Of a DNA stretch of 64,000 bases, positions 27,071 to 36,982 are shown piece after piece (within the stretch, counting starts at the first letter, position 1; each line of letters starts with the position of its first letter). The notes beneath the pieces are model-generated. The model searched no databases, was not told where the DNA came from, and saw only the letters and a program-made list of their open reading frames with translations. The stretch is from Bacteroidaceae bacterium (GTDB lineage: Bacteria > Bacteroidota > Bacteroidia > Bacteroidales > Bacteroidaceae), in contig JAFQUE010000018.1 of assembly GCA_017408685.1 (NCBI GenBank), positions 1 to 64,000 on the forward strand. Direction: 5' to 3'. The translations under genes and the position numbers were made by a program.

Positions 27071-27826
27071 TCAGTCTGCTATTTTACCTGCCATCGATTG
27101 CAACACTTTGCAATACTCCAGTGCCGATTCTTTGCGCAGCAATACACCTTCATTGCGATGAAGGTCGCCTTTTACAGGAACACAAAGCGTTAAGCAGGGA
27201 ATGCCATACTCGGCATAATCCCAGGACTCGTCGGGTTCGGCGTTGTGTCTGAATGCAAATTTGCCGCTGTATGGTTCAAGCGAAGATACAATATTGTAGG
27301 CCTGAAGAATGTCAAAGCCCGAATCATTCTCAATAGTGAAGAGGGCGTCACTCTCCCACCCCTCATTGGTTACATCCTGAACTATCACCGATGAGATTGT
27401 ACAACCCAAGCGCCCAAGTGCAAGCAATGCCTGAACGGCACCTGCAGACTCCTTCTCCTCGTCACCGGTGAAGGCAACGACTGCATTGTCGGGAAGCATG
27501 CCATTAATCATGCACCACAGCACGGCGGCATTACCGAAACTGTTGTCGAAAGTACCATGAAAGAATTCACCGCTCTCACTACAGAAGCAACAGTTATACA
27601 CGCAATCGATATGTGAAGAGATGAGCAACACCTTTTCCCCCTCTTGCGGCATGCGCCTGGCAAAAAGCAACGCAAGCGGTTCGCTGGCAATGAGGTTGTA
27701 AGGTGTTTCCTTGAGCAAACGCTCAATAGCTGTTATTCTATCGGTTACAAGGAATTCCTTACCGTTGTCCTTGCAGTCAACGGTAACTGCCTTTAGCAGA
27801 GAGAAAAAATTGCAGGCTGCTTCCAT
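27071..27826 (-). CDS. M20/M28/M42-type zinc peptidase-like protein
   Basis: 251 residues, shorter than most family members. The five metal ligands of the co-catalytic fold can be traced: His in LISSHIDCVY, bridging Asp in GTFDNSFGNAA, catalytic Glu pair in FTGDEEKESAGA, Asp in VQDVTNEGW, and His in GDLHRNEGV. No signal peptide, so it is cytosolic, probably an aminopeptidase or amidohydrolase. It lies two bases downstream of yigZ. The assignment to one of the three families cannot be settled by eye. Confidence 0.72.
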   Translation of the reverse strand: MEAACNFFSLLKAVTVDCKDNGKEFLVTDRITAIERLLKETPYNLIASEPLALLFARRMPQEGEKVLLISSHIDCVYNCCFCSESGEFFHGTFDNSFGNAAVLWCMINGMLPDNAVVAFTGDEEKESAGAVQALLALGRLGCTISSVIVQDVTNEGWESDALFTIENDSGFDILQAYNIVSSLEPYSGKFAFRHNAEPDESWDYAEYGIPCLTLCVPVKGDLHRNEGVLLRKESALEYCKVLQSMAGKIAD

Positions 27827-27828
27827 TC

Positions 27829-28452
27829 TTATTCGGGATATTCGATTTTAAGGTCATTCTTGCTTGCAATCACAAGTTTTTCATACCTTTCTGTCAAGCG
27901 TGGAAGGCGTGAGAGACGCATTGAGAGACGCACCATGCAATCGTTGTCGAATACTTGTTCAACCACCTTGGGTTCCTCTTCTTTTACAATACGCAGCACT
28001 TCGTTCAGAAGCGGATAGGAGAATTTGAGTATAATTTCGCCGTTGATTGTCTTCTCGACATGCTCCACAGCCTCCAGTGCCTCGGCAGCGGCTGCACGGT
28101 AGGCAACAATGAGACCGCTCGTTCCCAACTTGACACCACCGAAGTAACGCACCACAATCACAAGTACATTTGTAAGTTCCTTGCTGTGTATCTGTCCAAG
28201 GATAGGTTTCCCGGCTGTACCCGAGGGTTCGCCATTGTCATTGGCACGTTCCTGGTCGCCACGCTCGCCAAGGCGGTAGGCATAACAGACGTGGCGCGCG
28301 TCGTAGTACTTCTTCTGATAAGCCTCGATATGCTCCTTTACCTGTTCAATGGTTGTCACAGGGATTGCAAAAGCAAGGAATTTGCTCCGCTTTTCGGTGT
28401 AGATGGCCTCGCCCTGCTGTTCTATGGTCTTGTATATATCCTCTTCAAGCAT
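27829..28452 (-). CDS. YigZ/IMPACT family protein
   Basis: 207 residues. The IMPACT-domain signature is clear: [36 protein letters not shown] and [17 protein letters not shown]-terminal ferredoxin-like domain (about 140-207) is typical of the bacterial YigZ form. The biochemical role is unresolved in bacteria. The start overlaps the serC stop by 8 bases, and the peptidase gene follows after 2 bases. Confidence 0.92.
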   Translation of the reverse strand: MLEEDIYKTIEQQGEAIYTEKRSKFLAFAIPVTTIEQVKEHIEAYQKKYYDARHVCYAYRLGERGDQERANDNGEPSGTAGKPILGQIHSKELTNVLVIVVRYFGGVKLGTSGLIVAYRAAAAEALEAVEHVEKTINGEIILKFSYPLLNEVLRIVKEEEPKVVEQVFDNDCMVRLSMRLSRLPRLTERYEKLVIASKNDLKIEYPE

Positions 28453-29533
28453 TGTTACCCTTTATTTTCTTTTCAAAATCCCGCATGCAGGTTGCAAGCG
28501 TGCGCACACCTTCAAGCGGCATGGCATTGTAACACGACGCGCGGAAACCACCCACCGAACGGTGCCCCTTGATTGCTACCGTCCCACGTTCCTCGGCAAA
28601 TGCTGCAAAATCATCCTCCAAAACCTCATAATCCGGGGCCATTACAAAATCAATATTCATATATGAACGGTCCTCCGGCGAAACATTGCTGCAGAAGAGA
28701 CTGTTGCGTTCAATCTCATCATAGAGTACTGCTGCACGTTCCGCAGCACGACGTTCCATTTCCTTGACACCACCCTGCTTCTTTACCCACCGAAGATTAC
28801 ACAGAGCCGTATAAATGGGAAGTGTAGGCGGTGTATTGAACATTGAACCGTTTGCAATGTGTACACTGTAATCGAGTATCGAGGGGATTACACGTTCAAC
28901 CCTGCCCAACGCACTCTCCTTGACAATCACGAACGAAAGTCCCGACTGCGCAAGGTTCTTTTGCGCACCGCCATAGATACAACTGTATTTTGACACATCG
29001 ACAGGACGCGACAGAATATCGGACGACATATCGGCCACAAGAGGCACCGGCGAATCAATGTCCCGGCGCAACTGCGTGCCATAGATTGTATTATTGGATG
29101 TAACATGCAGGTAATCGGCGTCGGAAGGAACTGCAAAATATTTGGGGATATAACTGAAATTCCTGTCGGCCGATGAAGCGACCTCTACCACCTCGCCGAA
29201 AAGACGCGCCTCCTTAATCGCCTTTGAAGCCCACGTTCCTGTGTTAAGATAGGCAGCCTTCTTTGCCAGCAGGTTGAACGGAACCATACAGAAATGCATG
29301 CTTGCACCACCGCCAAGGAAAAGCACCTCGTACCCCATAGGCACATCAAGCAACTCTTTGAGCAGAGTACGCGCCTCGTCGAGTATAGGTTTGAACTCCG
29401 CCGAGCGATGACTCAGTTCCATAAGAGACAGCCCCATACCGCCATAGTCCAGCACGGCAGCCGCCGTCTGCTCCACCACCTCACGCGGCAGCATTGAAGG
29501 CCCTGCATTGAAGTTGTATTTTTTCTTTGTCAC
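28445..29533 (-). CDS. serC: Phosphoserine aminotransferase (GTG start)
   Basis: 362 residues. It starts [13 protein letters not shown], and SYNFANA-like PLP-site features include [12 protein letters not shown] and the Schiff-base lysine region [12 protein letters not shown]. The end [20 protein letters not shown] is characteristic. It makes phosphoserine from 3-phosphohydroxypyruvate for serine and pyridoxal phosphate synthesis. The start codon is GTG; no in-frame ATG lies nearby. The usual partner serA is not next to it; yigZ and a peptidase follow instead. Confidence 0.95.
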   Translation of the reverse strand: MTKKKYNFNAGPSMLPREVVEQTAAAVLDYGGMGLSLMELSHRSAEFKPILDEARTLLKELLDVPMGYEVLFLGGGASMHFCMVPFNLLAKKAAYLNTGTWASKAIKEARLFGEVVEVASSADRNFSYIPKYFAVPSDADYLHVTSNNTIYGTQLRRDIDSPVPLVADMSSDILSRPVDVSKYSCIYGGAQKNLAQSGLSFVIVKESALGRVERVIPSILDYSVHIANGSMFNTPPTLPIYTALCNLRWVKKQGGVKEMERRAAERAAVLYDEIERNSLFCSNVSPEDRSYMNIDFVMAPDYEVLEDDFAAFAEERGTVAIKGHRSVGGFRASCYNAMPLEGVRTLATCMRDFEKKIKGNNA

Positions 29534-29592
29534 TATGCAACACTTTTTTCGACGGCTAAATTAATAAAAAAGCGACATATGACAAAACAACG

Positions 29593-29600
29593 CAAAATTA
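29593..29600 (-). promoter_or_regulatory. -7 box of serC
   Basis: TAATTTTG on the minus strand fits TAnnTTTG, 59 bases before the GTG. Confidence 0.5.
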
Positions 29601-29641
29601 CGGCACTTTTTAGAGAAATGTATCGCAGATATATCAACCAA

Positions 29642-31843
29642 CTAATGTCGCACTATTCTTGAAGAGTTATCCGAATAACGAATTATGTACAAACCGTTGG
29701 GACTATTGTCAAAAGTCTTGAGCAAATTATCTCTATAAGGGAGTTCAACACCTGTTATGCTATGTACAGAAACAATTTTTTTCTCAACATCAATGTCTAC
29801 AACGTGAGTCGGATTTTCAACTAAAGACACTGATATACAATCCAAGAATAATGTTCCTCGTTTCAAGACATTTCCTTCAAAAGCAAATCGTGTTCTGCCA
29901 CGACCAGAGATACTCGTTGAGAACTCCTGCCAATCATTATTATTTATGATGTTATATTGCTCCAACATTTCCCATTTGCCATCATTTTCATAGTATAATG
30001 TCAACATATTACCTGAAGTGACGCCTTCGTACAAAGTTCTTGCCGCAAATTTAATGTTATACAGACTATCTGTTGCCAATGACATATAATCTGTAATAAG
30101 CCATGTTGCAGCATTATTATTGTTCAAGCTCAAAGTATTATTGGAATACTCCAAAAAGGCATACGAAGCACCGTCGGCCGCAGCCGGTTTATTCTCTGAG
30201 GCAAAGATAACCGTATTCACCCCCCATTTAGACGTACCGTACATAATGTTTTGCGACCAGTTATCAGGTATCTTCATATTTTCAAAACTCTCAAAGAACA
30301 TATCTGTGACCGGAAAATTTTCTCCACCTTCGCCACCTATAATATCATTCTCATCTACAATGATTTTTATATAGTCTGTGCTACCATTCAAAGTTCGGAT
30401 TCTTGTCGGGAAGTCTGATTCCTCTCCTATAACATAAGGCGCAATCCTGTATTCACCAGGTGAAGCAAATAATGAAGGCGTCATTACTGTACTGAATACA
30501 ATCTCTTTATATCCGTAAAAGGTATTCAGTTCATCCAGCATATCTTCGTCCAAAGATTTGATATAATTAAACTCTTGATCATACAATCCGATACCTATAC
30601 GACCTCTAAATTTTGCATAATCTACTACATATGACGAAGAATTTGAGAAATTATACACATCTGACAGAACAAATGTCGTAGATTTCCCGAAGGTCACTTG
30701 GGTAGAACTGAATTTATCTGCATAAAAGACATCATCATGAGTACCAACCTCATCTGCCGATATATTTATTACCATATCCTGAGTAGAAGCAAACTTGTAT
30801 TGTCCGGGGTCTAATGCATCAAGTAAGTAGAAACCGTCATAAGAACCACCCCACCCCCAATTCAAATGAAACATTCCTGTATTGGAAGCGCAACCGTCTA
30901 TGATAAACGCATGTCCACCCATACCGGGGTCAACACCACCATATATCACAGGTCGTCCGTTCTCCAGTTCATTGCATAACATGTCATACCATTCGGCAGA
31001 ATCATAATATATTCTTGACCTGTAGGTCACATTCCTGTTGTAATTGAAAAAATTTATCAATGCATAAGGCACATCGCTCATATAAGCCCCGGAACCATAA
31101 TAATCGTAATCCATTCCTACAGACACTCCACATGCATAAGTCAGGTCGGCGACCTCGACACATCCATCTTTAGAGTCCCCAAATGTATAACTGCTTTTTA
31201 TCTTACTCCAATCAAAACTTGCATTTGCAAAATTGTATGAGCAATTGAATTTGTTTGTTCTGGAAATATATGAGAAATAACCGATACCGCTATCCGGGAA
31301 CCTATGATAGTTCATAACCTGGGACATCGCAGTTGCTACACAGCCACTCGGTGTTTTGTCAGGACAACTATCATTATAAGGCGAGTCTTGATTCCATATG
31401 GAGGTTATTAGTGGTGAAACGTCAGGAATTTCAAGTCCATAAGTTTCAGAACGTGTATAAATATCTCCGTTTTGCAATGCATCGTACTGCGTTTTATAAT
31501 ATCCCAACAACTCCACTAACGCAATAGGCAGTTCCTTGTTCCTCCAGGAGGTATTAACACTGTAAGCCAATACTTCATTCATCCGTTCATCGCCGGAAAT
31601 AATTACAAATGCATGGTTTATAGAGTCTGAAAATATATAGAACGGTTCATTGCCTACTAAAGTTGCCGAATCATCGGATATTGCCAACGATACTTTTTGA
31701 GAACACAATGACGGTTTATGATTGGACGCCTGGATATTTGAAATAAAATCAACAGCAAGCATTTCAGCCTTTTCGAAAGTCCGTTGCTGCGCATTTATAA
31801 TTAAAGAACAGAATAATAATATAAAAAAAAGATATTTGCCCAT
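29642..31843 (-). CDS. C10-family (streptopain-like) cysteine protease with sorting-type tail
   Basis: 733 residues. The signal peptide ends near residue 18 (INAQQ). A Spi-type inhibitory propeptide covers about 19-140 (FYIFSDSINHAFVIISGDER). The catalytic domain has Cys168 in TPSGCVATAMSQVMNYH and His311 in MGGHAFIIDG, with NWGWGG after it, as in SpeB and interpain. A later domain (about 500-660) looks like a jelly roll. The final stretch SPNGLYIIRYSDNSSRIVRH resembles a type IX sorting tail. It is an exported protease. A terminator separates it from the exported-protein cluster upstream, so it is probably a separate unit. Confidence 0.88.
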   Translation of the reverse strand: MGKYLFFILLFCSLIINAQQRTFEKAEMLAVDFISNIQASNHKPSLCSQKVSLAISDDSATLVGNEPFYIFSDSINHAFVIISGDERMNEVLAYSVNTSWRNKELPIALVELLGYYKTQYDALQNGDIYTRSETYGLEIPDVSPLITSIWNQDSPYNDSCPDKTPSGCVATAMSQVMNYHRFPDSGIGYFSYISRTNKFNCSYNFANASFDWSKIKSSYTFGDSKDGCVEVADLTYACGVSVGMDYDYYGSGAYMSDVPYALINFFNYNRNVTYRSRIYYDSAEWYDMLCNELENGRPVIYGGVDPGMGGHAFIIDGCASNTGMFHLNWGWGGSYDGFYLLDALDPGQYKFASTQDMVINISADEVGTHDDVFYADKFSSTQVTFGKSTTFVLSDVYNFSNSSSYVVDYAKFRGRIGIGLYDQEFNYIKSLDEDMLDELNTFYGYKEIVFSTVMTPSLFASPGEYRIAPYVIGEESDFPTRIRTLNGSTDYIKIIVDENDIIGGEGGENFPVTDMFFESFENMKIPDNWSQNIMYGTSKWGVNTVIFASENKPAAADGASYAFLEYSNNTLSLNNNNAATWLITDYMSLATDSLYNIKFAARTLYEGVTSGNMLTLYYENDGKWEMLEQYNIINNNDWQEFSTSISGRGRTRFAFEGNVLKRGTLFLDCISVSLVENPTHVVDIDVEKKIVSVHSITGVELPYRDNLLKTFDNSPNGLYIIRYSDNSSRIVRH

Positions 31844-31880
31844 AACTTATAAACAAGGAACATCTTTAGACAAAATGATA

Positions 31881-31919
31881 AAGGACTGACAGAGAACAAA
31901 CATTCTTCTGCCAGTCCTT
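31881..31919 (-). terminator. Terminator ending the exported-protein cluster
   Basis: Arms AAGGACTG and CAGTCCTT enclose a 23-base loop, followed on the minus strand by TATCATTTTGTC, 14 bases past the stop at 31933. Confidence 0.65.
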
Positions 31920-31932
31920 AAAAAACAAGAAA

Positions 31933-32883
31933 TTACTTTACTCTGAAAACTTCAAGGTCATTTCTATTCACAATAACCGATTCCGGTTTACCATCAACCA
32001 CTTTTTTATCATATTTGCACCTTGCGATAGAAGTGCTTGATGAACTCTGCAAATCATATATTTTACAATCCAGTACACCTGACAAATCTCCAGAGTTACT
32101 GAGACCCCAAGTTACAATTTGAAGATAGTTTTCATAACCTAAAATCGCAGGAAGATATGAAATTCCATTATTCAACTGTGCTGAATAAAAATATTCAGAA
32201 CAGTTTGTCAATTCATTAATATTTGTGCTATGGTCAGAAGGATTTTTCTTTATCTCTTCAAGAATAGCCCAAGCATAAATTGCTGTTGCACCTTTTGCAG
32301 CCCAAGATAAAGTCATAAAGATATCTTTGCAGGCTGCAGCATATGTATAATACTCCTTACAATAAGTATTCTTAACTATATTCCATCCATAGTAAGTGCC
32401 ATTGTTGGAATCAGTATAATATGCACAGTCAATAATTTCAGCAAGAGGCTGCGCCGAAATGCTTTTAGTTTTAAAACGGGTAGTAACAGTTTCACCTCGT
32501 TCACCATCCATAGTATAACTTACTGTCACATATACATATTCGTAGTCAGGATACAAATTATAATGGCAAGCATAATTGTTCGGATCAGGAACATTTCTGT
32601 CTTCAATATTACCGGTTGCAACTTTATCTGAGATTTCCGCAGTACTCATTTTATTGTACTCATCGATAGTAAAGAGTTTGTCATAGAAATAACGGGTATC
32701 AGTTCCATGTTCCCAGTTATATGCGATACCATCCGAGAGAATCAGTACATTTGTCGGTTTTGTATAACAGCTATACGTTTTTTCAACATTATCTTTAATC
32801 TCGTCTTCATCGCCACACGATACAAGAAGGCAAGCACTTAATGCCAAAAGCGGCATAATCATAGAAAAGAAATTAGTTTTCAT
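31933..32883 (-). CDS. Lipoprotein of unknown function
   Basis: 316 residues with a lipobox ending at Cys23 (LLVSCGDED) followed by an acidic stretch, the Bacteroidota pattern for surface export of lipoproteins. The mature part has many Tyr and a Gly/Ala-rich segment (TLSWAAKGATAIYAWAILEE) near residue 200. No family recognised. It is the last gene of the cluster, 13 bases after the beta-barrel gene. Confidence 0.7.
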   Translation of the reverse strand: MKTNFFSMIMPLLALSACLLVSCGDEDEIKDNVEKTYSCYTKPTNVLILSDGIAYNWEHGTDTRYFYDKLFTIDEYNKMSTAEISDKVATGNIEDRNVPDPNNYACHYNLYPDYEYVYVTVSYTMDGERGETVTTRFKTKSISAQPLAEIIDCAYYTDSNNGTYYGWNIVKNTYCKEYYTYAAACKDIFMTLSWAAKGATAIYAWAILEEIKKNPSDHSTNINELTNCSEYFYSAQLNNGISYLPAILGYENYLQIVTWGLSNSGDLSGVLDCKIYDLQSSSSTSIARCKYDKKVVDGKPESVIVNRNDLEVFRVK

Positions 32884-32896
32884 AATCTTTTATAAA

Positions 32897-33478
32897 TTAA
32901 AATTTATACCCGAAAGTAACGCCCAATGCCTGATTGAATTGAGAATAATTAGGATCAAGTTTTACAAAGCCCCTACTATACTCAAAACCTACTGTAAAAC
33001 CATAAAACTCTGCCGAAATTCCCGCAATTACACCTGCGTCGAAACGCTTATAACCCAAATCACTATCAAAAATATTGAAATCCACACCATTGAACACGTC
33101 AATATCACTTCCAAATATTCCGTAAGAGAAATAAGGACCGACCTGAGCACCAATTTTTATATCATCTGTAATGCCATATTTATATGCAGCAAATATCGGA
33201 ATTTGGATATATGTCATATTGATATTTCCTATGACATTGCTTGATTTAAAACCTTTTGCCACATAGTCAACTTCGGGGATAATGTAAAAATTGTTTGCGA
33301 CCTCCCAATCATAAGCAACACCTACCTTGTAAGAGATGGTGGCAGATGCAGCATCAGTATCACTACCAACAACAGAAGATGTACCAATACCGGCCTTAAA
33401 ATAAATGCCATTATCGTCTTGAGCACTTGTTGTCAATGCAACCATCAAGAAAAACACTGAAAATAAAATTTTTTTCAT
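32897..33478 (-). CDS. Small outer-membrane beta-barrel protein
   Basis: 193 residues. The signal peptide ends TSAQ near residue 19. Alternating aromatic strands (YFKAGIG, YKVGVAYDW, FTVGFEYSRGF) lead to a C-terminal FGYKF, the typical barrel end with a terminal Phe. The length suggests eight strands. It resembles the 209-residue barrel at 40432, with shared phrases ISYKVGVAYDWEV versus FSYKLGVLYEWNV and FEYSRGFVK versus LEFSRGFAK. A role is not readable. Confidence 0.82.
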   Translation of the reverse strand: MKKILFSVFFLMVALTTSAQDDNGIYFKAGIGTSSVVGSDTDAASATISYKVGVAYDWEVANNFYIIPEVDYVAKGFKSSNVIGNINMTYIQIPIFAAYKYGITDDIKIGAQVGPYFSYGIFGSDIDVFNGVDFNIFDSDLGYKRFDAGVIAGISAEFYGFTVGFEYSRGFVKLDPNYSQFNQALGVTFGYKF

Positions 33479-33521
33479 AGTAAAAGATTTAAAGATAATT
33501 AAACAAAATATTGATTAAAAA

Positions 33522-34451
33522 CTATTTCAACCACATGAGGTTTGTTGTCTGTGTCTGTTGGTTGTTACCGAAAGCGACGCCTACAGCCATTGCTGCTTTA
33601 ATACGGTCCCTTTCAAGTTGGAGAGAATCATTGTATTTTTGCCTCATTTCAAAATCAATATCCTCACGCACCTGCTCTTTGACCTCAGCCATCAATTTTG
33701 CGGCATCATCGTAACAGGCTGCATAGGGATCAATATTTGCCAACATTCCGCATACATCCAATGCAACTTGTTGCGTTTGGTTTGCACTCCAAAGAGCCTT
33801 TGCTCTGTTCAATAAAAACAGATTCATTCTATCAAGATGTTCTTCATACAAAGCATAGCCATACGACTGTGCTTCATCACCACCCTTTGAGCAGACCGGT
33901 ATTGCAAGAACCATAGCTAAAGCCTCCTCGTACCTCTGTAACGAGGCTAACTTTTTAGCCTCGTTAATTATATTCTGATACTGAGTATCATAATAATTGA
34001 GCATTTTAGACTTGGCAACGGAAATAAAATCCTTTATTTCTTCAGAGTTGGCATTGATTTTTTTGAATGCGTTTATATAACTTTTGACTTCACCTTTTCC
34101 TACTCCATTGGTCGCTATATATGTACTCGCAAATTTCTTCTGGTTATATGTATCGAGAATGTATAGTGTCAATCCCAAGTTATACACAGTTTGAATTGGA
34201 GGACCTGGCAAGTTGCTCTTTTCAAGAACATCGCAATGAGCAGTCAAAATGAATGGAGAGGAAGGAGCTTCTGTAGTTAAGTTATTCTCCAAAGCAATAC
34301 GGTTCAATGAATTCAACAATACATTACATGCAGATTTGGGGACATCGGCAAAATCCTCATCTAATCGTACAGATACTGGTAATACACAATCTTGCGCAAA
34401 AGATAACATGCTTTGCATAAAGCATAATAACAATAAGATATACTTTTTCAT
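33522..34451 (-). CDS. Exported protein with CsgG/FlgT-middle-like first half and helical second half
   Basis: 309 residues from the ATG at 34451; the frame is open to 34475, but the signal peptide (MKKYILLLLCFMQSMLSFAQ) begins here. The first half (PFILTAHCDVLEKS, YNLGLTLYILDTYNQKKFASTYI) has the strand pattern of CsgG/TolB-N/FlgT-middle domains, where a variable-output family states 'X varies over D-T'. The second half (about 160-270) is helical and TPR-like, ending in charged helices. The domain resemblance is inferred by eye only. It overlaps no neighbour; DUF6175 lies 13 bases upstream. Confidence 0.6.
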   Translation of the reverse strand: MKKYILLLLCFMQSMLSFAQDCVLPVSVRLDEDFADVPKSACNVLLNSLNRIALENNLTTEAPSSPFILTAHCDVLEKSNLPGPPIQTVYNLGLTLYILDTYNQKKFASTYIATNGVGKGEVKSYINAFKKINANSEEIKDFISVAKSKMLNYYDTQYQNIINEAKKLASLQRYEEALAMVLAIPVCSKGGDEAQSYGYALYEEHLDRMNLFLLNRAKALWSANQTQQVALDVCGMLANIDPYAACYDDAAKLMAEVKEQVREDIDFEMRQKYNDSLQLERDRIKAAMAVGVAFGNNQQTQTTNLMWLK

Positions 34452-34464
34452 AAGTTTCAAGAAT

Positions 34465-35418
34465 TTATTTTCCACCGAAAATTAAAAGACAACGTCCCAA
34501 ACCACGATTAACGGTTTTTACAGTAATATTATATGGAGCTGCGCCTAAATAACGAGCCAAATCTCTTGCAAAGCCATAAGTATCCAAGGGCATACCATTA
34601 GACTTATACAACGGTATACGAACCTGTTCGTAATAAATCATGCTTTCAGTAGCATCGGATTTACTGAATCGATGGTTAACACAGTTGTTCGCAAGCCAGT
34701 TGTCTATCACTTCCGACAATTCATACCCCTCAAATTCTGTTTCAAAATCGACCATAGCATCCTCGAATATTCGCATATCAAGAACCACCTCACGACCATT
34801 TACAAACAAGTCATCAAAATACTCTTCCAAACGCTTAACAAATGCATCCATATGGTCTTGCACCGCCTCCTCAAGAAGTACAGGCAGTTCGGCAGAAAAT
34901 GAAGGTTTGCCTGTTCCCTCTGCACCTGCAATCTGCTTATTTGAATATGCATCTATTGCACGGAGATTGTACGTAACAGAACTCTTAGGACCGACAGTAT
35001 TCACTGTCCAATCAATCTCCAGGATTATATCGGCCTTCGCTGTACGGCGTAAGCGATCCAGTGGACTTTCAGCAATTGCAGCACCACTGCTTTTACTGGA
35101 AATCAAGTTATCTTCGGCCGAAAGCGATGATATACTCTTTATACTTTGCTGAAGATCTTTTAAGGGGAATCCTCTGTCAGCCATTAAAGTATTAATTCTG
35201 GATATGACAGCATTCAATTGTTTGTCTGTTGAAACAGCAGCCTTGTAATCAGGTATGTATTCAGTCATTCCTTGATTATCGAAAGTTTGCTCATAACCTT
35301 GCTCTTTACACCATGCATCACTTGGCACGACCATCAATGTCGGTTTCTTGGCCTGGCCCATTGCAAATGACGCAAACACGGCAAACAAAATAACTATTGT
35401 TAGAATTCTTTTTTTCAT
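34465..35418 (-). CDS. DUF6175-like exported protein with CsgG/FlgT-middle-like core
   Basis: 317 residues. The signal peptide ends near residue 21 (FAMGQ), then KPTLMVVPSDAWCKEQGY, which I associate with DUF6175. The core ADIILEIDWTVNTV, VTYNLRAIDAYSNKQIAGAEGTG has the alternating-strand 'compute and report' pattern seen in CsgG-type lipoproteins and in the middle domain of FlgT. The end (ARYLGAAPYNITVKTVNRGLGRCLLIFG) is conserved-looking. Function unknown. It lies between the 162-residue LPP20-like gene and the previous gene with gaps of 11-13 bases. Confidence 0.6.
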   Translation of the reverse strand: MKKRILTIVILFAVFASFAMGQAKKPTLMVVPSDAWCKEQGYEQTFDNQGMTEYIPDYKAAVSTDKQLNAVISRINTLMADRGFPLKDLQQSIKSISSLSAEDNLISSKSSGAAIAESPLDRLRRTAKADIILEIDWTVNTVGPKSSVTYNLRAIDAYSNKQIAGAEGTGKPSFSAELPVLLEEAVQDHMDAFVKRLEEYFDDLFVNGREVVLDMRIFEDAMVDFETEFEGYELSEVIDNWLANNCVNHRFSKSDATESMIYYEQVRIPLYKSNGMPLDTYGFARDLARYLGAAPYNITVKTVNRGLGRCLLIFGGK

Positions 35419-35429
35419 AATTTATTCAT

Positions 35430-35894
35430 TTAATCAATGACATTATCATCTTGAAGACGCTTTTTTAGTTCAGAACGCAGAACACGTATAGTTAAATAGT
35501 AGTCATAACCCAATTTATCTTTAGACCTGCCTGCGGAGAATTTCTTAGTATCTCTTAGAGAAATATATTTTTTGTACTCACCATTATCGGCGAAGAAGAT
35601 ATTGAAATAGTCGGCATATCTTTCTTGAGCATTAACCTCTGTCACAATTGGTCGGAGAGGAGAGCCATGCACACCGTCACGTACACCGTTAAAGACAATA
35701 GCCCATACAGCATTCTTCATGGCTTGCTCTTTAGCGTCGGCGCGGTTTCGGCCATAACCATGAACGCGTAATGTAACAGAGCCATCCAATTCGGTACCCA
35801 GGCATTTTATAGTTTCCCGATTAAACACCTGCGCATTAATATCTGTTGATGTCAACAGAAAAATAGAAAATGCAATAGTCAAAAACTTTTTCAT
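35430..35894 (-). CDS. Small exported LPP20/FlgT-N-like protein, paralogue of the one at 36508
   Basis: 154 residues from the ATG at 35894. The open frame extends to 35918, but MKKFLTIAFSIFLLTSTDINAQ is a proper signal peptide. The segment SVTLRVHGYGRNRADAKEQAMKNAV has the strand-helix pattern 'A..A...A' of LPP20 and the N-domain of FlgT. The rest (YFNIFFADNGEYKKY, LTIRVLRSELKKRL) aligns with the protein at 36508-36975, so the two are paralogues separated by a barrel gene. Confidence 0.65.
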   Translation of the reverse strand: MKKFLTIAFSIFLLTSTDINAQVFNRETIKCLGTELDGSVTLRVHGYGRNRADAKEQAMKNAVWAIVFNGVRDGVHGSPLRPIVTEVNAQERYADYFNIFFADNGEYKKYISLRDTKKFSAGRSKDKLGYDYYLTIRVLRSELKKRLQDDNVID

Positions 35895-35907
35895 AGCATA
35901 ATAATTT

Positions 35908-36483
35908 TTAAAACTCATATCCTACTTTTAATCCCAAATAACTATATACCACATCATTACGACGATAGTTTGTAAAAGTGCCAAGAGAGTAGTTAATTCC
36001 TATGAATATATTATTTCTTAAACCACCAAAACTATATCCGAATGTAGGACTGATAAAGAAACCATCGTTTGTAATTCCGCCGATACTCAAACTCCACATA
36101 GGAACGCCGTCACGATCATATGCTGATATAAAATTACCACGCACATGGGCAAAGATTGGCAGTCCGAAAACATTGTCTGAGAGTCGTAAATTGGCATTGT
36201 GGAGATATAAACGAGAACCGAACCCGAGACCAATACGCAAAAATTCACTAAACCTGTATCCACCTATAAAAGTCAAACTTGTATATTGCAGATTGGGTTT
36301 ATGCACCATAATACTGCTACCACCCTCAAGTTCCAGAGAACACCAAAATCCAGTACTTTTTTTATATAAGTCTTCATACTTTGTCATTTCCGGTTTATCG
36401 GGCAATTTGACATCACGATATTGCGCTTGAGCATAAAAAGAACAAGCGGACACAAGCAATGAGATAACCAAAAACTTTTTCAT
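35908..36483 (-). CDS. Outer-membrane beta-barrel protein
   Basis: 191 residues. The signal peptide ends near residue 20 (YAQAQ). After a charged linker (KLPDKPEMTKYEDLYKKS), strands with Gly and aromatic alternation follow (WCSLELEGGSS, LRIGLGFGSRLYL, FFISPTFGYSFGGL), ending LGLKVGYEF with a terminal Phe. It lies between the two LPP20-like paralogues. Function unknown. Confidence 0.8.
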   Translation of the reverse strand: MKKFLVISLLVSACSFYAQAQYRDVKLPDKPEMTKYEDLYKKSTGFWCSLELEGGSSIMVHKPNLQYTSLTFIGGYRFSEFLRIGLGFGSRLYLHNANLRLSDNVFGLPIFAHVRGNFISAYDRDGVPMWSLSIGGITNDGFFISPTFGYSFGGLRNNIFIGINYSLGTFTNYRRNDVVYSYLGLKVGYEF

Positions 36484-36507
36484 TATGATGTAATATAGAA
36501 TTATCGA

Positions 36508-36975
36508 CTAAAAACCTGTAGAAAGAGATTTTACAAGACCTGCTTTTTCCAAATCCTTACGAAGCGAGACCTTATCAACCTGAAGAATAGCTCCGACCTT
36601 ATAACCTTTTTTAGTTTTTATGCGTTCGTAAGAACCATCAACTATCGATGCGTAATTCTGACAATCTCCATCTGCAGAGAAGAAAGCATCGCAAAAAGAT
36701 GCATGTTCAGTTTCAGCCACTGGAGATGTCATTGGTGGTTGATACGCACCACTCTCATTACCCTCGCATCCTCTAAAAACAACACCGTGAACGGCAGCAG
36801 ACTTCAAATCGGAATCTGATACTTTTTTACCATAAACATATACTTTTACCAGTATTGTACCTTCAATACCAGAACCTGCACCATGTATATCGTATTTCAA
36901 GATATTGTCATTGACAGCCATAACGCTAACTGCACATGACAAGGCGAAAATAAGAAAACTGATTGTTTTTTTCAT
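36508..36975 (-). CDS. Small exported LPP20/FlgT-N-like protein
   Basis: 155 residues. The signal peptide ends near residue 20 (VMAV). The core GTILVKVYVYGKKVSDSDLKS AAVHGVVFRG and FFSADGDCQNYASIVDGS and VDKVSLRKDLEKAGLV parallel the protein at 35430-35894 at matching positions. It lies 7 bases downstream of the 409-residue gene. Function unknown; duplication within one operon suggests two related subunits. Confidence 0.65.
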   Translation of the reverse strand: MKKTISFLIFALSCAVSVMAVNDNILKYDIHGAGSGIEGTILVKVYVYGKKVSDSDLKSAAVHGVVFRGCEGNESGAYQPPMTSPVAETEHASFCDAFFSADGDCQNYASIVDGSYERIKTKKGYKVGAILQVDKVSLRKDLEKAGLVKSLSTGF

Positions 36976-36982
36976 ATTACAA

